Of a DNA stretch of 42,224 bases, positions 34,339 to 42,224 are shown in pieces. The notes under the pieces are model-generated. The model saw only the letters and a list, made by a program, of their open reading frames with translations, was not told the DNA's origin and did no database searches. A program made the position numbers and the translations under genes. The stretch lies in assembly GCA_020439995.1 (NCBI GenBank), contig JAGROY010000091.1, positions 1 through 42,224 on the forward strand, given 5' to 3'. Origin of the DNA: Verrucomicrobiia bacterium (GTDB lineage Bacteria; Verrucomicrobiota; Verrucomicrobiia; Verrucomicrobiales; DEV007). Position 1 is the stretch's first letter; each line of letters begins with the position of its first letter.

Positions 34339-35007
34339 TCACTCCAAGTCGAACAGCCGACACACGGCCGCTTCCTCCGGCTTTCCCGCTACCTTGGCAA
34401 TAGCAGCTTTGGCAACGCTCGCTATCACCAGTTTCTTGAGTTGGCCGACGGTTTGCGTAGCGTCGACGAGCACAATGTGAGAATTCTTTGAAGCGAGATC
34501 CTTGAAAATGGCTCTTGCTTGATCCAACGCATCCTGATCTTCGAACGCATTGGGTTCATCGCCGCGAGCCCGCACCCGCTCGAGCCCACCCCCAGCGGCA
34601 ATATCAAAAATCAGCCCAAGGTCCGGCTCTGGCGCGAACTCATGGTGAACCTTCAGGATCTCCGCGATATCGGCTCCCCTCGCCCCCTGATACGCCGCCG
34701 TCGAGTAGTAGTAACGATCGAGAATCACGACGCCTCCAGCATCCAAGACTGGTTGGATTGTGCGCGCGATGTGATCGCGACGGTCTTTAACAAAGTAATC
34801 AAGTTCATCCTCCAGGGACAACCGTCCGGCCGCCGCAGATTCGCGCAACTTCCTCCCCCAGTCGACTCCCGTCGGCTCCTTGCTGAGAGCGCACAGGATT
34901 CCCCGCTCGCCAAAAAACTGAGCGAGAAGGGCGCATTGCGTGGTTTTCCCAGCGCCATCGATCCCATCGATGACAACGAATAGTCCGCCTGGAAATGGAG
35001 TCTGCAC
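34339..35007 (-). CDS. tmk: Thymidylate kinase
   Basis: The enzyme phosphorylates dTMP to dTDP for DNA synthesis. The core shows the P-loop FVVIDGIDGAGKTTQ, LSKEPTGVDWGRKLRE, the DRx motif VVILDRYYYSTAAYQGA and a lid region with RARGDEPNAFE. The frame stays open well upstream without an ATG. I chose the GTG at 35007, two turns before the first strand, giving 222 residues, close to the usual ~210. Start codons further upstream (GTG at 35034, TTG at 35133) cannot be excluded, and no good ribosome site marks any of them. It is convergent with gcvH. Confidence 0.9.
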   Translation of the reverse strand: MQTPFPGGLFVVIDGIDGAGKTTQCALLAQFFGERGILCALSKEPTGVDWGRKLRESAAAGRLSLEDELDYFVKDRRDHIARTIQPVLDAGGVVILDRYYYSTAAYQGARGADIAEILKVHHEFAPEPDLGLIFDIAAGGGLERVRARGDEPNAFEDQDALDQARAIFKDLASKNSHIVLVDATQTVGQLKKLVIASVAKAAIAKVAGKPEEAAVCRLFDLE

Positions 35008-35236
35008 CCGCCGAACGTCACCAAACTCCGGCACAAGCGCAAGCCCGAATACAATGGAGCAGATGTTTCGCTTTTGAGACAAACTCTTGGCAGCAGCTCC
35101 TGAATCCTTGCCCGGTGGTGGCTGCAGGTGCAAGACTCTACCAACTGCCGTGAAGTTATCGTTTCATTCCCGAGAAGAATCGGATTCACGCCCAACTCTC
35201 TTGTGGAGCCGGGGATTTTTGTCTGCACAAAGAGTG

Positions 35237-36637
35237 ATGCGCGCCGTGATGATTCTGTTTGTCGGGATGCTTCTCTGTGCCTGTCAGAGCGTTCGCTCGC
35301 TTCCCGATGGTTTATCATTTCAAGGAAAGGAACACCCGGCTGGCGATCTCAAGTTCCTCAAGGATCTGACGTATGCCGATCGCACTGGAATCCGCCACAA
35401 CGACCAGGAGATTTTCGACCAGTGGTTCCGTGTCATTCAAAACGCCCGTCGTTTCGTCGTGATCGACATGTTTCTCTACAATCAGTTCCAGGGGCTCGTT
35501 CCAGAGCACACGCGGCCGCTTGCCCGAGAAATGACCGATTCTCTGATTGCGCAAAAGCGCCGCCATCCGACGATGCGAATCGTCATCATCACCGATCCTG
35601 TGAACACTGGCTATGGTGGAATTCGGCACAAGTTGTTCGAAGAACTCGCCGCCAATGGCATCGAAGTGATCATGACAGACCTCACCAAGTTGCCTGACAG
35701 CAATCCGTCGTGGTCAATCTTCTGGCGGCTGTTCGTTCGTCCGTGGGGAAACTCGCCCAACGGCTGGCTGCCCACGCCGATCGACCACAAAGTTCCGCTG
35801 AGAAGCTATCTCTCGTTCCTCAACTTTAAGGCAAACCACCGCAAGGTGTTGATAGCCGACAGTGGCAGTGGCCTTGCCGCTATGGTAACCAGCGCCAATG
35901 CGCATGATGCCAGCAGCGCCCACAGCAATGTCGCCGTCTGCTTCACAGGGCCCGCCGCGATTGACCTGCTCAAAACCGAGAACGCGGTCATTTCCTTCTC
36001 GGGCGGAGTGCCCCTCGCGCTCCCCGAACTGCCCCCTTCACCGTCGTCGAAAATCACCGTGCAAGTGTTGACGGAAAGCAAAATCCGGGACCACATCCTG
36101 CAAACCCTGAGCGCACTCGGCCCGGAGGACACACTGGACATCACCATGTTGTTCGTGTCCGACCGACGAGTCATCGCCGCGTTAAAAGATGCGAGCGCGC
36201 GCGGCGTTAAAATCAGAATTCTATTGGATCGCAACCGCCTCGCGTTCGGGATTCGGCGCTTGACCATTCCCAATAGTCCGGTCGCCCGAGAGCTGCGAAA
36301 AGCGGGCATTTCCATCCGCTGGTTCGAGCCACATGGCGAGCAATGCCACTCGAAAATCCTGATCGTGAACAACGCGGATGGCACGTCTCAAATATCGCTA
36401 GGCTCGGCGAATTTGACCCGTCGCAATCTTGCCGATCTGAACCTTGAGAGCAACGTGGTTCTGCGCGGCCCCACTGACGCAAAAGTTTTTCGCGAGGCTG
36501 ACGCCTGGTTCGAGTTGCTTTGGTGCAACGATCCGCAGCGGCAGTTTTCCGTTGAATACGAAAGGTTCGCCAGACGATCATTTCTTGAGACGGCGATCTA
36601 TCACTTCATGGAATCAAGCGGCTGGAGCGCATTCTGA
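35237..36637 (+). CDS. Phospholipase-D-fold lipoprotein (cardiolipin-synthase-like)
   Basis: The 466-residue protein starts at the ATG at 35237, after AAAGAGTG, and has a lipobox LCAC giving lipid-modified Cys16. Two PLD domains follow. The first motif is H201-R-K-V-L-I-A-D208, a full HxKxxxxD. The second is H371-S-K-I-L-I-V-N378, where the Asp is Asn, followed by a good LGSANLTRRN. Ahead of them lie VIDMFLYNQF and RIVIITDPVN strands. The family joins or cleaves phosphodiesters: cardiolipin synthesis, phospholipid hydrolysis or nuclease. A lipid-anchored form outside the cytoplasm is unlike ClsA/ClsB and may act on lipid or wall polymers. Divergent from tmk across 229 bases. Confidence 0.88.
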   Translation: MRAVMILFVGMLLCACQSVRSLPDGLSFQGKEHPAGDLKFLKDLTYADRTGIRHNDQEIFDQWFRVIQNARRFVVIDMFLYNQFQGLVPEHTRPLAREMTDSLIAQKRRHPTMRIVIITDPVNTGYGGIRHKLFEELAANGIEVIMTDLTKLPDSNPSWSIFWRLFVRPWGNSPNGWLPTPIDHKVPLRSYLSFLNFKANHRKVLIADSGSGLAAMVTSANAHDASSAHSNVAVCFTGPAAIDLLKTENAVISFSGGVPLALPELPPSPSSKITVQVLTESKIRDHILQTLSALGPEDTLDITMLFVSDRRVIAALKDASARGVKIRILLDRNRLAFGIRRLTIPNSPVARELRKAGISIRWFEPHGEQCHSKILIVNNADGTSQISLGSANLTRRNLADLNLESNVVLRGPTDAKVFREADAWFELLWCNDPQRQFSVEYERFARRSFLETAIYHFMESSGWSAF

Positions 36638-36705
36638 GCACCATTCATAGCACCTCCTGCCGCCGCACAACTGAGGTAAAGCCTGAACCGAACTTGCTCC
36701 AGTGC

Positions 36706-37623
36706 TCAGTAGCCTCTCGAAAACTGGATATCGAGCGTCTGAATATGGGTGTGCAGCGCAGCGTCCTGAATGGGGAGGACAATGGCGTCTTCGTCCGACT
36801 CATTGTGGTGGGAATGCCACCATCCGGGCGGTGTAACGAACACCGCGCCTGGAGACCAGGCTGCGCGGATGGGATCGATGATATTGCCTTCGTCATCGAG
36901 CTTTTTCCCGATCAAAGTGTAAGTGTTCTCACCGGCGGTAACGCAAAAATCCAGCGCGATGGAATTGTGTCGATGCGCCTTTTGCCGACTCTGCCTTGGC
37001 AGGAGATTGTAGAGCGACCAGAGGGTATGCGTCACCGTTTTCGTTCTGGGACAGTCACTGTTGGCCAGCAGGATGCCATTGCGGTTCCGGTTGCGGCCTT
37101 CGTTCTCGGCACGCACCTTTGCCAGCGCGTCGGCGAGACTTTCCGCACTGTAAAATACCGGACGGAATCGGCTTTCCGATGAAACCACGCCCAGGTAGCC
37201 CAGCAGCGGCCCGTCATTGACCCAATAGAACGCGGAGTCATCGGTGGCCACGTGCTTCATCTCCCAGCTTCCGGGAACTCCAAAATAGTCCCCCTTCTTC
37301 CAAGTGATCACACCTTCGGGACTCTCACTGTAGCCGCTGCCACGAATGCAATAGAAAACCTGCGACGACGCCCGGGCCGATGTCTGGATGGCATCACCTG
37401 GGCTGATGTGCACATAGTTCGCCAGAAGACTGGGCCCGGTGCACGGGTAATCGACACCCATTCGCGAAGACAGATCCAACGGGATCACGGTCGATTCTGA
37501 TATCGTGTGCAGACTCGCAGGAAAGACATCGACCTCGATGCCGGGCATCTCCGGATTGACCGCTGACGTGTATTCAAAATACTCGATCCGTTCAGCCCAC
37601 GTGTTGTTTTGTGTCGATGACAT
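36706..37623 (-). CDS. Bicupin protein, gentisate/1-hydroxy-2-naphthoate dioxygenase-like
   Basis: The 305-residue protein (ATG at 37623) has two cupin lobes. In the first (residues ~75-125) the metal motif is lost: SARASSQVFYCIRGSGYSE stands where HxHxxxxxxYVLxGxG is expected, although the glycine turn remains. The second lobe (~205-290) keeps H217-R-H219 (AHRHNSIALDFCV) and PPGWWHSHHN (H270, H272, H273), so one Fe(II) site may persist. Ring-cleaving dioxygenases of this group open gentisate or hydroxynaphthoate, but other bicupins are isomerases or binding proteins. It lies 70 bases downstream of an SDR gene on the same strand. Confidence 0.8.
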   Translation of the reverse strand: MSSTQNNTWAERIEYFEYTSAVNPEMPGIEVDVFPASLHTISESTVIPLDLSSRMGVDYPCTGPSLLANYVHISPGDAIQTSARASSQVFYCIRGSGYSESPEGVITWKKGDYFGVPGSWEMKHVATDDSAFYWVNDGPLLGYLGVVSSESRFRPVFYSAESLADALAKVRAENEGRNRNRNGILLANSDCPRTKTVTHTLWSLYNLLPRQSRQKAHRHNSIALDFCVTAGENTYTLIGKKLDDEGNIIDPIRAAWSPGAVFVTPPGWWHSHHNESDEDAIVLPIQDAALHTHIQTLDIQFSRGY

Positions 37624-37692
37624 GATGAGAGAATCAACAGGGAATGGCGGCAAATTGCAAGAAAACCTGATCGGCGAGGCACCCGAGATCGC

Positions 37693-38481
37693 TCACTTTT
37701 CACCGAGTCCAAGCCCAGCAAGCCATGGAGCCGAGATCTCGGGAGGCATGCCGCCGAAGGGCTGGTAGGCAGGGAGTTGAATGAGGCTGACGCTGTGGCT
37801 TTGCGACGCGATGAAGAACAGAGCGGCTGCGCAGTCTTCCGTTTGGATCATCGCGCTACGGTGCTCGGGAGTTGGGAGAACCGGTCGCTTGTCGACGATC
37901 GGAGTGTTCGCCTCACCTGGCGCATACTCGGAAAGAACGATGTTCTGAGCGCTTAGCTGTGCCCTGGCCGTGAACAGCAGCCCGTGCACGGCCCACTTGC
38001 TGGCAGTGTAAGGCACACCTGCATAGGAATCGAAGCCGTGCCCGGCAGTGGAGGAAACGACGACGATCCTGCCGCCGCCATTTGCCGCCATCGGCCTGGC
38101 GACTGCCTGAATCATGTTCACCACCCCGAGGACGTTGATTTCAAGAACTCGTTCCCAGGTTTCTCTGCTCGCAACTCGTGATGGATCCTTGTGAGTTATG
38201 AATCGATCTGGAGTGTTGATGCCGGCGGTGTGTATCAGCGCATCAGGCGTTCCTGACTCCATGATGATCGCCATGGCGGCGTCGACGCTGGCAGCATCCG
38301 CCACATCACAGACGATTGGCACAATCCGCTCGGAATCGGTGGCCGCCTCTTCGAGTGCCTCCAGCGTCCGACCAAGGACAAAGGTCTTCGCGCCAGCGTC
38401 AGCGAATCGCTGCGCGGCCGCCTGCCCCATTCCACCGCCACCACCAGTGACGACGACTATTTTGTCATTCCAATCTTGCAT
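37693..38481 (-). CDS. Short-chain dehydrogenase/reductase
   Basis: The 262-residue protein (ATG at 38481) is a classical SDR: T12-GGGGGMG cofactor loop, D59-V after strand 4, H84-T-A-G-I in place of the usual NNAG, and catalytic S144, Y158 and K162 in VVSSTAGHGF..YTASKWAV. NAD or NADP is the likely cofactor; the substrate cannot be told. With the bicupin gene immediately downstream it may form a small catabolic operon for an aromatic or sugar-derived compound. The divergent gene is the trypsin-like lipoprotein (155 bases between starts). Confidence 0.9.
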   Translation of the reverse strand: MQDWNDKIVVVTGGGGGMGQAAAQRFADAGAKTFVLGRTLEALEEAATDSERIVPIVCDVADAASVDAAMAIIMESGTPDALIHTAGINTPDRFITHKDPSRVASRETWERVLEINVLGVVNMIQAVARPMAANGGGRIVVVSSTAGHGFDSYAGVPYTASKWAVHGLLFTARAQLSAQNIVLSEYAPGEANTPIVDKRPVLPTPEHRSAMIQTEDCAAALFFIASQSHSVSLIQLPAYQPFGGMPPEISAPWLAGLGLGEK

Positions 38482-38636
38482 CAGACTGGCAACTATCCTT
38501 GGGATTCCATCGCACGCAATCACGCATTCGTCGTGGATCGCCCCACAAACCGTCAACGCACCGGAGATTTGCCGCAGCCAGCAGAGCAAAGGTCACAGCC
38601 CAAAGCACCCCCCTCTCCCCACAAGAAAGACATAAA

Positions 38637-39413
38637 ATGAACAAAATGAACCTCTCCCCTATTCCAATCGTCAAGCACAGCATCGCCTGCCTCTCCTTAT
38701 GCTTGCTCAGTTCATGCACGGGTACTCAGGGGTTCTCTGTTGTAGATAAGGTGAACTCGTGGAAGGATACCCCAGCTTCGATTCATCGCGAGGAGATTGA
38801 GGAATACGCCCGATCCCGCACGAAAGTTGTCATGGTATCCCGCGCAACGTCGAAGACCAGTGGAAAGCTTGTTGATGGTGGACAAGCTGTGGCTCTCACG
38901 GAGGATGGCTATTATCTAACGGCCCTGCATGTATTGAATAAAAAGTCTCCCTTCCTCTTTATTCGCACTCCCCGGAAAGATCCTGTAACGTTGACAGCAT
39001 GTAGAATTGTCTGGACGAACAAAGACCTCGACCTGGCGATCCTTCAAGCTGAAGAACGCCCTCAGAAGACATTTCTACCTGAATACGATAGGGCCAAGGA
39101 TCGGGATGCTGTCGTTGCGGCAAGTCTTTTCGGGAGCTTTTCTTATGGGCAGGTTCACAGTACGATCCGCGGTAATGGGAATGCCTACCGAGTAATCCAT
39201 AGCGCCCCGTCCAGGAAGGGAGATAGTGGGAGTGGATTGCTTAGTTCCAGGAATCGCCTTGTCGGCATCACGACTGCCACGGTTTGGAGCCCGTTCCATT
39301 TCCTGACAGAAGGGATTTCCCCGGATTGGAAAGAGATTTGGGCGGTGATTGAGGAAGATCGAAAGAAGCCAAAGCGACCGATATTGTACTGGGGGGAGAC
39401 GCCACCTAAGTGA
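38637..39413 (+). CDS. Trypsin-like serine protease lipoprotein
   Basis: The 258-residue protein starts at the ATG at 38637 and carries a lipoprotein signal ending LLSSC (Cys27). The protease fold is chymotrypsin-like with all three catalytic residues: H98 in YLTALHVL, D132 in DLDLAIL and S197 in RKGDSGSGLL. The His motif is TALH rather than TAAHC. No PDZ domain follows, so it is a short stand-alone protease rather than a DegP type. Base composition looks lower in GC than in its neighbours, and the codons are less biased, which may reflect transfer. Substrate unknown; a periplasmic or outer-membrane location is expected. Confidence 0.83.
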   Translation: MNKMNLSPIPIVKHSIACLSLCLLSSCTGTQGFSVVDKVNSWKDTPASIHREEIEEYARSRTKVVMVSRATSKTSGKLVDGGQAVALTEDGYYLTALHVLNKKSPFLFIRTPRKDPVTLTACRIVWTNKDLDLAILQAEERPQKTFLPEYDRAKDRDAVVAASLFGSFSYGQVHSTIRGNGNAYRVIHSAPSRKGDSGSGLLSSRNRLVGITTATVWSPFHFLTEGISPDWKEIWAVIEEDRKKPKRPILYWGETPPK

Positions 39414-39570
39414 AATGACGCACCATCCGCTGGAGCTCACGAGAGATGGGGGATGCGATCAATGAGAATTGCGTGGTGCGAGGCAGCCTAAGGGCTTTTG
39501 CCTGTCGCCGGTCGCAATTGCAAATGAGGACTTTCCCATTTCCCGGCCAATCGCTACACTTCTCCTCGAA

Positions 39571-40767
39571 ATGCCAGAGAAACGACGCTCGCAGAAAAAA
39601 GGCCGCATGGTGGGGCCAGCCTTTACCCGCAGGGGTTGGGGGTTCCTTGCGGCAGCGTGCGCGGGGCTGGCGCTCGGGATTCTTCTCAAGGAAGCCCCGG
39701 TCGTGCAGCTGGCACTGTTCTGTCTGGTGGCTTTGGCAGCAGCGTGGGTGGTGGCATCTCTTAATTTGCAGCGACTGCGCATTACCCGCACGACGCCAAA
39801 ATCGGTGTACGCCGGGCACGATTTCACCGTAGAGCTACAGATCCACAACGATGCCAGTCTGCTGCCTGCATTCGCTATCGAAGTTCACGACCAGATGCTG
39901 CACTTCGCAGATAAGGATCTGCTCTTGACGAGTGTGCCTCCCGGAAATTTCTGCAAGATTGACGCTCGCACCCGCATCGTCCGCCGTGGCTACGTCGCCA
40001 GCGAACCGTGCTCGATCAAGTCATCTTTTCCGTTCGGACTCTTCGTCGCCAGCAGGCAGGACATCGCTTCCGTTCGCACTCGAGTGTATCCCGATCCAGA
40101 GACACCACGTGCATTGAAGATGATGAGTGAGGCGGAATTCATGGATGGCGAAATGGGATACCGCCCGGCGCGTGACTGGACGGGCGAGCTGCGCGGCATG
40201 CGCGACTTTCAACCCGGCGACGCGCTCAAAGCCATTCACTGGGCTGCCTCGGCCCGCAGCCGTCACCTGGTGGTACGTGAGTGCGACCTTCCCGTCGCGG
40301 AGAAAATCTCGATCGTGTTCCACTCGTATTTTGCCCCTGGCCAACTCGTGCATGCAGAGGCGTTTGACCACTCGATGAAGCTGTTGGCCGGACTGCTCTA
40401 CTATTGCCAGCGGCGGAATGCACCGCTCGACCTGACCACATCATTTCTCGACTGGAAGACGTTCGAAATCCCAGATCCCCAGCGGCTGGATCCAGCACTC
40501 GCTCTCCTGGCAGGGGCCAAGCAGAAACTGGAAGAATCTCCCGACGTCCTGGTGCGCCGCCTGAAAGCTCTCCCCGGCCACCACCCGCTCTACATTCTCG
40601 GTGATGCCGGGCTCGACGGCTGGTTTCAGGAAATTCCCGCCTTGTCACGACGCGTCATCTGCCTGGACAATGCTGGCCTGCGCATCCGACGCCCACCACT
40701 CGACTTCAAGCGCGTCCGCCGCATCCGCTCTAACACAACACCCATCACCTACGGAATGCAGCAATGA
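39571..40767 (+). CDS. DUF58-domain membrane protein
   Basis: From the ATG at 39571 the protein has 398 residues. Two membrane helices lie at about residues 20-60 (GFLAAACAGLALGILL, then LALFCLVALAAAWVVASL). An exported beta-sandwich-like region follows, and then the DUF58 hallmark YRPARDWTGELRGMRDFQPGDALKAIHWAASARS, here split: RxYxPGDxxRxIxW..(S/T)AR. A C-terminal VWA-like fold ends the protein. DUF58 proteins usually sit in MoxR-DUF58-TgpA clusters that appear to act in envelope stress or protein maturation. Here it overlaps the TgpA-like gene by 4 bases, while no MoxR ATPase is in the window. Confidence 0.88.
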   Translation: MPEKRRSQKKGRMVGPAFTRRGWGFLAAACAGLALGILLKEAPVVQLALFCLVALAAAWVVASLNLQRLRITRTTPKSVYAGHDFTVELQIHNDASLLPAFAIEVHDQMLHFADKDLLLTSVPPGNFCKIDARTRIVRRGYVASEPCSIKSSFPFGLFVASRQDIASVRTRVYPDPETPRALKMMSEAEFMDGEMGYRPARDWTGELRGMRDFQPGDALKAIHWAASARSRHLVVRECDLPVAEKISIVFHSYFAPGQLVHAEAFDHSMKLLAGLLYYCQRRNAPLDLTTSFLDWKTFEIPDPQRLDPALALLAGAKQKLEESPDVLVRRLKALPGHHPLYILGDAGLDGWFQEIPALSRRVICLDNAGLRIRRPPLDFKRVRRIRSNTTPITYGMQQ

Positions 40768-42188
40768 AAACCTGCACCGCACTGCTCACACTATTGCTCC
40801 TGGCGGATACCGCACTCACCGCGACGGCAACGGAATCGCTCGGGCTTACCGTGGCGGTGATCGGTTGGCTACTGCTCTATCCCCTGCTGGCTGGAGCACT
40901 GCCCAATGCACGCACAGGATTGCGCTGGCTGATTCTGTTTGGCGGATTTGGTGCCGGTGCCATTATCGATCACCTTACTGACCGGGGGTTCCACTGGCTT
41001 ACCGGGGTCACTGCAGTCGCCGCTGCAGGACACTACGCCGGGTGGACCGGCGCGGTGGGATTACTGTTTGGAAACAGTAACCGCGCCCGGCTTCCTACTG
41101 CACTCGGACGCCCGGGATGCTTCAACACCTCGTTTGCGGCCAGCATTCTTCTCGCCTACCTCTGCCAGACCGATGCCAGCGGACTGGGTTCCCGAGCCGG
41201 ACTGATCTTCGGCTTCCTGGCAGCAATGTTAGGATTCATCACATGGGAGCTGGGCCGCAGTGTGGAAGCGCGCCCTTCCACGACTGGCAAAACCAGGACA
41301 TCTGGCACCAAGCGTATCTTCCGCTGGCTGCTGGCGGCTGGTGCTTCAGTCCTCGCATTTCTGTTGTTCGCTCAGATCCTTCCGCTGGCTGCTGAAAAAG
41401 CAACGCATGTCACCAGCATGCAGGTCACAGGCGACAGCTTCAGCATTCCAGACATCCCGGATTTGGACAACGCTGAATTTCGCGGCGGAAAATTCGGAAC
41501 TTCGCAGGAAAAACGCCCACTGCCCAGCGGAGAATCAGAAGCGACAGCGCCGATCGAATCCGTAGAGGGACTTTCCGGCGGTTTTAGCCAGGACGTAGCA
41601 GGAGGCAGTCCCGAAGGAGCCGCGCGCCTTCAAGAGTTCGGCCCTGGCACCACCACTAACACCACTTCGTCCGGGCCCATCGTGGATGATGCCCATTTGA
41701 GGCCAGATTCCTCCCCCGAATCAGAATTTGCGGCGGGGACTGTAACGGCGAAACCTGCCCCCGGATCGCCAGACGTCGCGCCCGGATCGGCGTTCTGGTC
41801 ACTGCCCCCAGGCCTTGTTTGGCCGGTACTGCTGCTCGCTGGACTGGCTGTGATGGCCGTGGCACTGGTCGTACTTTTATTGCGATCGAAGCGGGACGCC
41901 GAAGACAGCAGAGGTGGAAACACCGCCACCCGTCGACCAATGTGGGATCACGCCTACATTCCCGCGTACCTGCGGGACTTCCTCGCTCGCGCAGCGGAGT
42001 TGGGTTTTGAAAAGGAACGCGGCCAGACCTTGCGCGAATTTCTGCGGTCACTGCGGCGACGCGGTGTGTCGAACGAGAACCTTCCGAAACTCAGCGCTTA
42101 CCACTATCGCGTGCAATTCGAAAGCGCACGACGCAACGACACCCAGGAAAGGAAATTTCGCCGCGAAGCTGGTAAATGGCTTCATTGA
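40764..42188 (+). CDS. TgpA-like polytopic protein lacking the transglutaminase domain, DUF4129-like tail
   Basis: The 474-residue protein starts at the ATGA that overlaps the DUF58 stop. Five or six helices fill residues 1-210 in the style of the DUF3488/TgpA N-domain. A soluble, Ser/Gly/Pro-rich segment of low complexity covers about 215-350, followed by one helix (about 358-380, VWPVLLLAGLAVMAVALVVLLL) and a cytoplasmic C-domain. The latter, with ERGQTLREFLRSLRRRG and a final YHYRVQFE, resembles DUF4129. The expected Cys-His-Asp transglutaminase core between the helices is absent. So the protein may keep only the scaffold role of TgpA in the DUF58 cluster. The tail after 42188 to the window end holds nothing recognisable. 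Confidence 0.75.
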   Translation: MKTCTALLTLLLLADTALTATATESLGLTVAVIGWLLLYPLLAGALPNARTGLRWLILFGGFGAGAIIDHLTDRGFHWLTGVTAVAAAGHYAGWTGAVGLLFGNSNRARLPTALGRPGCFNTSFAASILLAYLCQTDASGLGSRAGLIFGFLAAMLGFITWELGRSVEARPSTTGKTRTSGTKRIFRWLLAAGASVLAFLLFAQILPLAAEKATHVTSMQVTGDSFSIPDIPDLDNAEFRGGKFGTSQEKRPLPSGESEATAPIESVEGLSGGFSQDVAGGSPEGAARLQEFGPGTTTNTTSSGPIVDDAHLRPDSSPESEFAAGTVTAKPAPGSPDVAPGSAFWSLPPGLVWPVLLLAGLAVMAVALVVLLLRSKRDAEDSRGGNTATRRPMWDHAYIPAYLRDFLARAAELGFEKERGQTLREFLRSLRRRGVSNENLPKLSAYHYRVQFESARRNDTQERKFRREAGKWLH

Positions 42189-42224
42189 GCTGTGACCGGT
42201 GCCCAGGGTTTACGCAAGTAGCGA

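Noticed and set aside
39414..39570. Complementary segments CGCACCA and TGGTGCG in the spacer before the DUF58 gene
   Set aside because: Seven bases separated by about fifty is within chance and no T-run follows.

Overview
The window is a run of bacterial chromosome with dense, mostly single-copy housekeeping and envelope genes. I see no rRNA, tRNA, insertion sequence, prophage gene or CRISPR array. GC looks high (I estimate 57-58 %). The mix of a secreted sulfatase, a NamZ/DUF1343 muramidase, TlyA, a LOG protein, Uma2, an M50 protease and several fused or degenerate enzymes suggests the Verrucomicrobiota or a neighbouring PVC lineage. That is an inference from gene style; no marker gene here settles it.

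Layout. 1-5.9 kb: a sulfatase running off the left edge, a divergent GH15 hydrolase, a Uma2 nuclease-fold protein, then a PilT-like ATPase divergent from an ApbE flavin transferase. 6-7.7 kb: FabG, then a small secreted Gly-Asn repeat protein on the other strand, with a terminator and an orphan copy of its C-terminal tail. 7.9-13.7 kb (minus): polyphosphate kinase with a PPX/GppA-HD protein whose catalytic motifs look degenerate, then thiD translationally coupled to an S41-protease-like protein that appears catalytically dead. 13.7-15.6 kb (plus): ApaG, a NamZ-family protein and an Ala/Glu-rich lipoprotein.

15.6-32.7 kb is a long minus-strand run: quinone oxidoreductase, a membrane-anchored unknown coupled to an Amidase_3 enzyme, a GT39-type membrane glycosyltransferase behind a CPA1 antiporter, lipoamide dehydrogenase, a secreted EEP-fold phosphohydrolase, a 1113-residue sugar kinase/nucleotidyltransferase fusion coupled to a GalU-like protein, NAD kinase, TlyA, a LOG protein and an M50 protease with a zinc-finger-like tail. 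32.8-34.3 kb (plus) carries gcvT-gcvH. Thymidylate kinase (minus), a phospholipase-D-fold lipoprotein (plus), an SDR/bicupin pair (minus), a trypsin-like lipoprotein and a DUF58/TgpA-like pair (plus) fill the right end.

The strongest candidate for something not well described is the 24.7-28.9 kb pair. A fucokinase-like GHMP kinase is fused to a UDP-sugar-pyrophosphorylase-like domain, the reverse domain order of Bacteroides FKP, and is translationally coupled to a divergent GalU paralogue. It looks like a self-contained sugar-salvage/activation module. Other points of interest are three enzyme folds with lost catalytic residues (PPX-like, S41-like, one lobe of the bicupin), the Gly-Asn repeat protein with its duplicated tail, and a marked excess of the palindrome CGATCG throughout the window.
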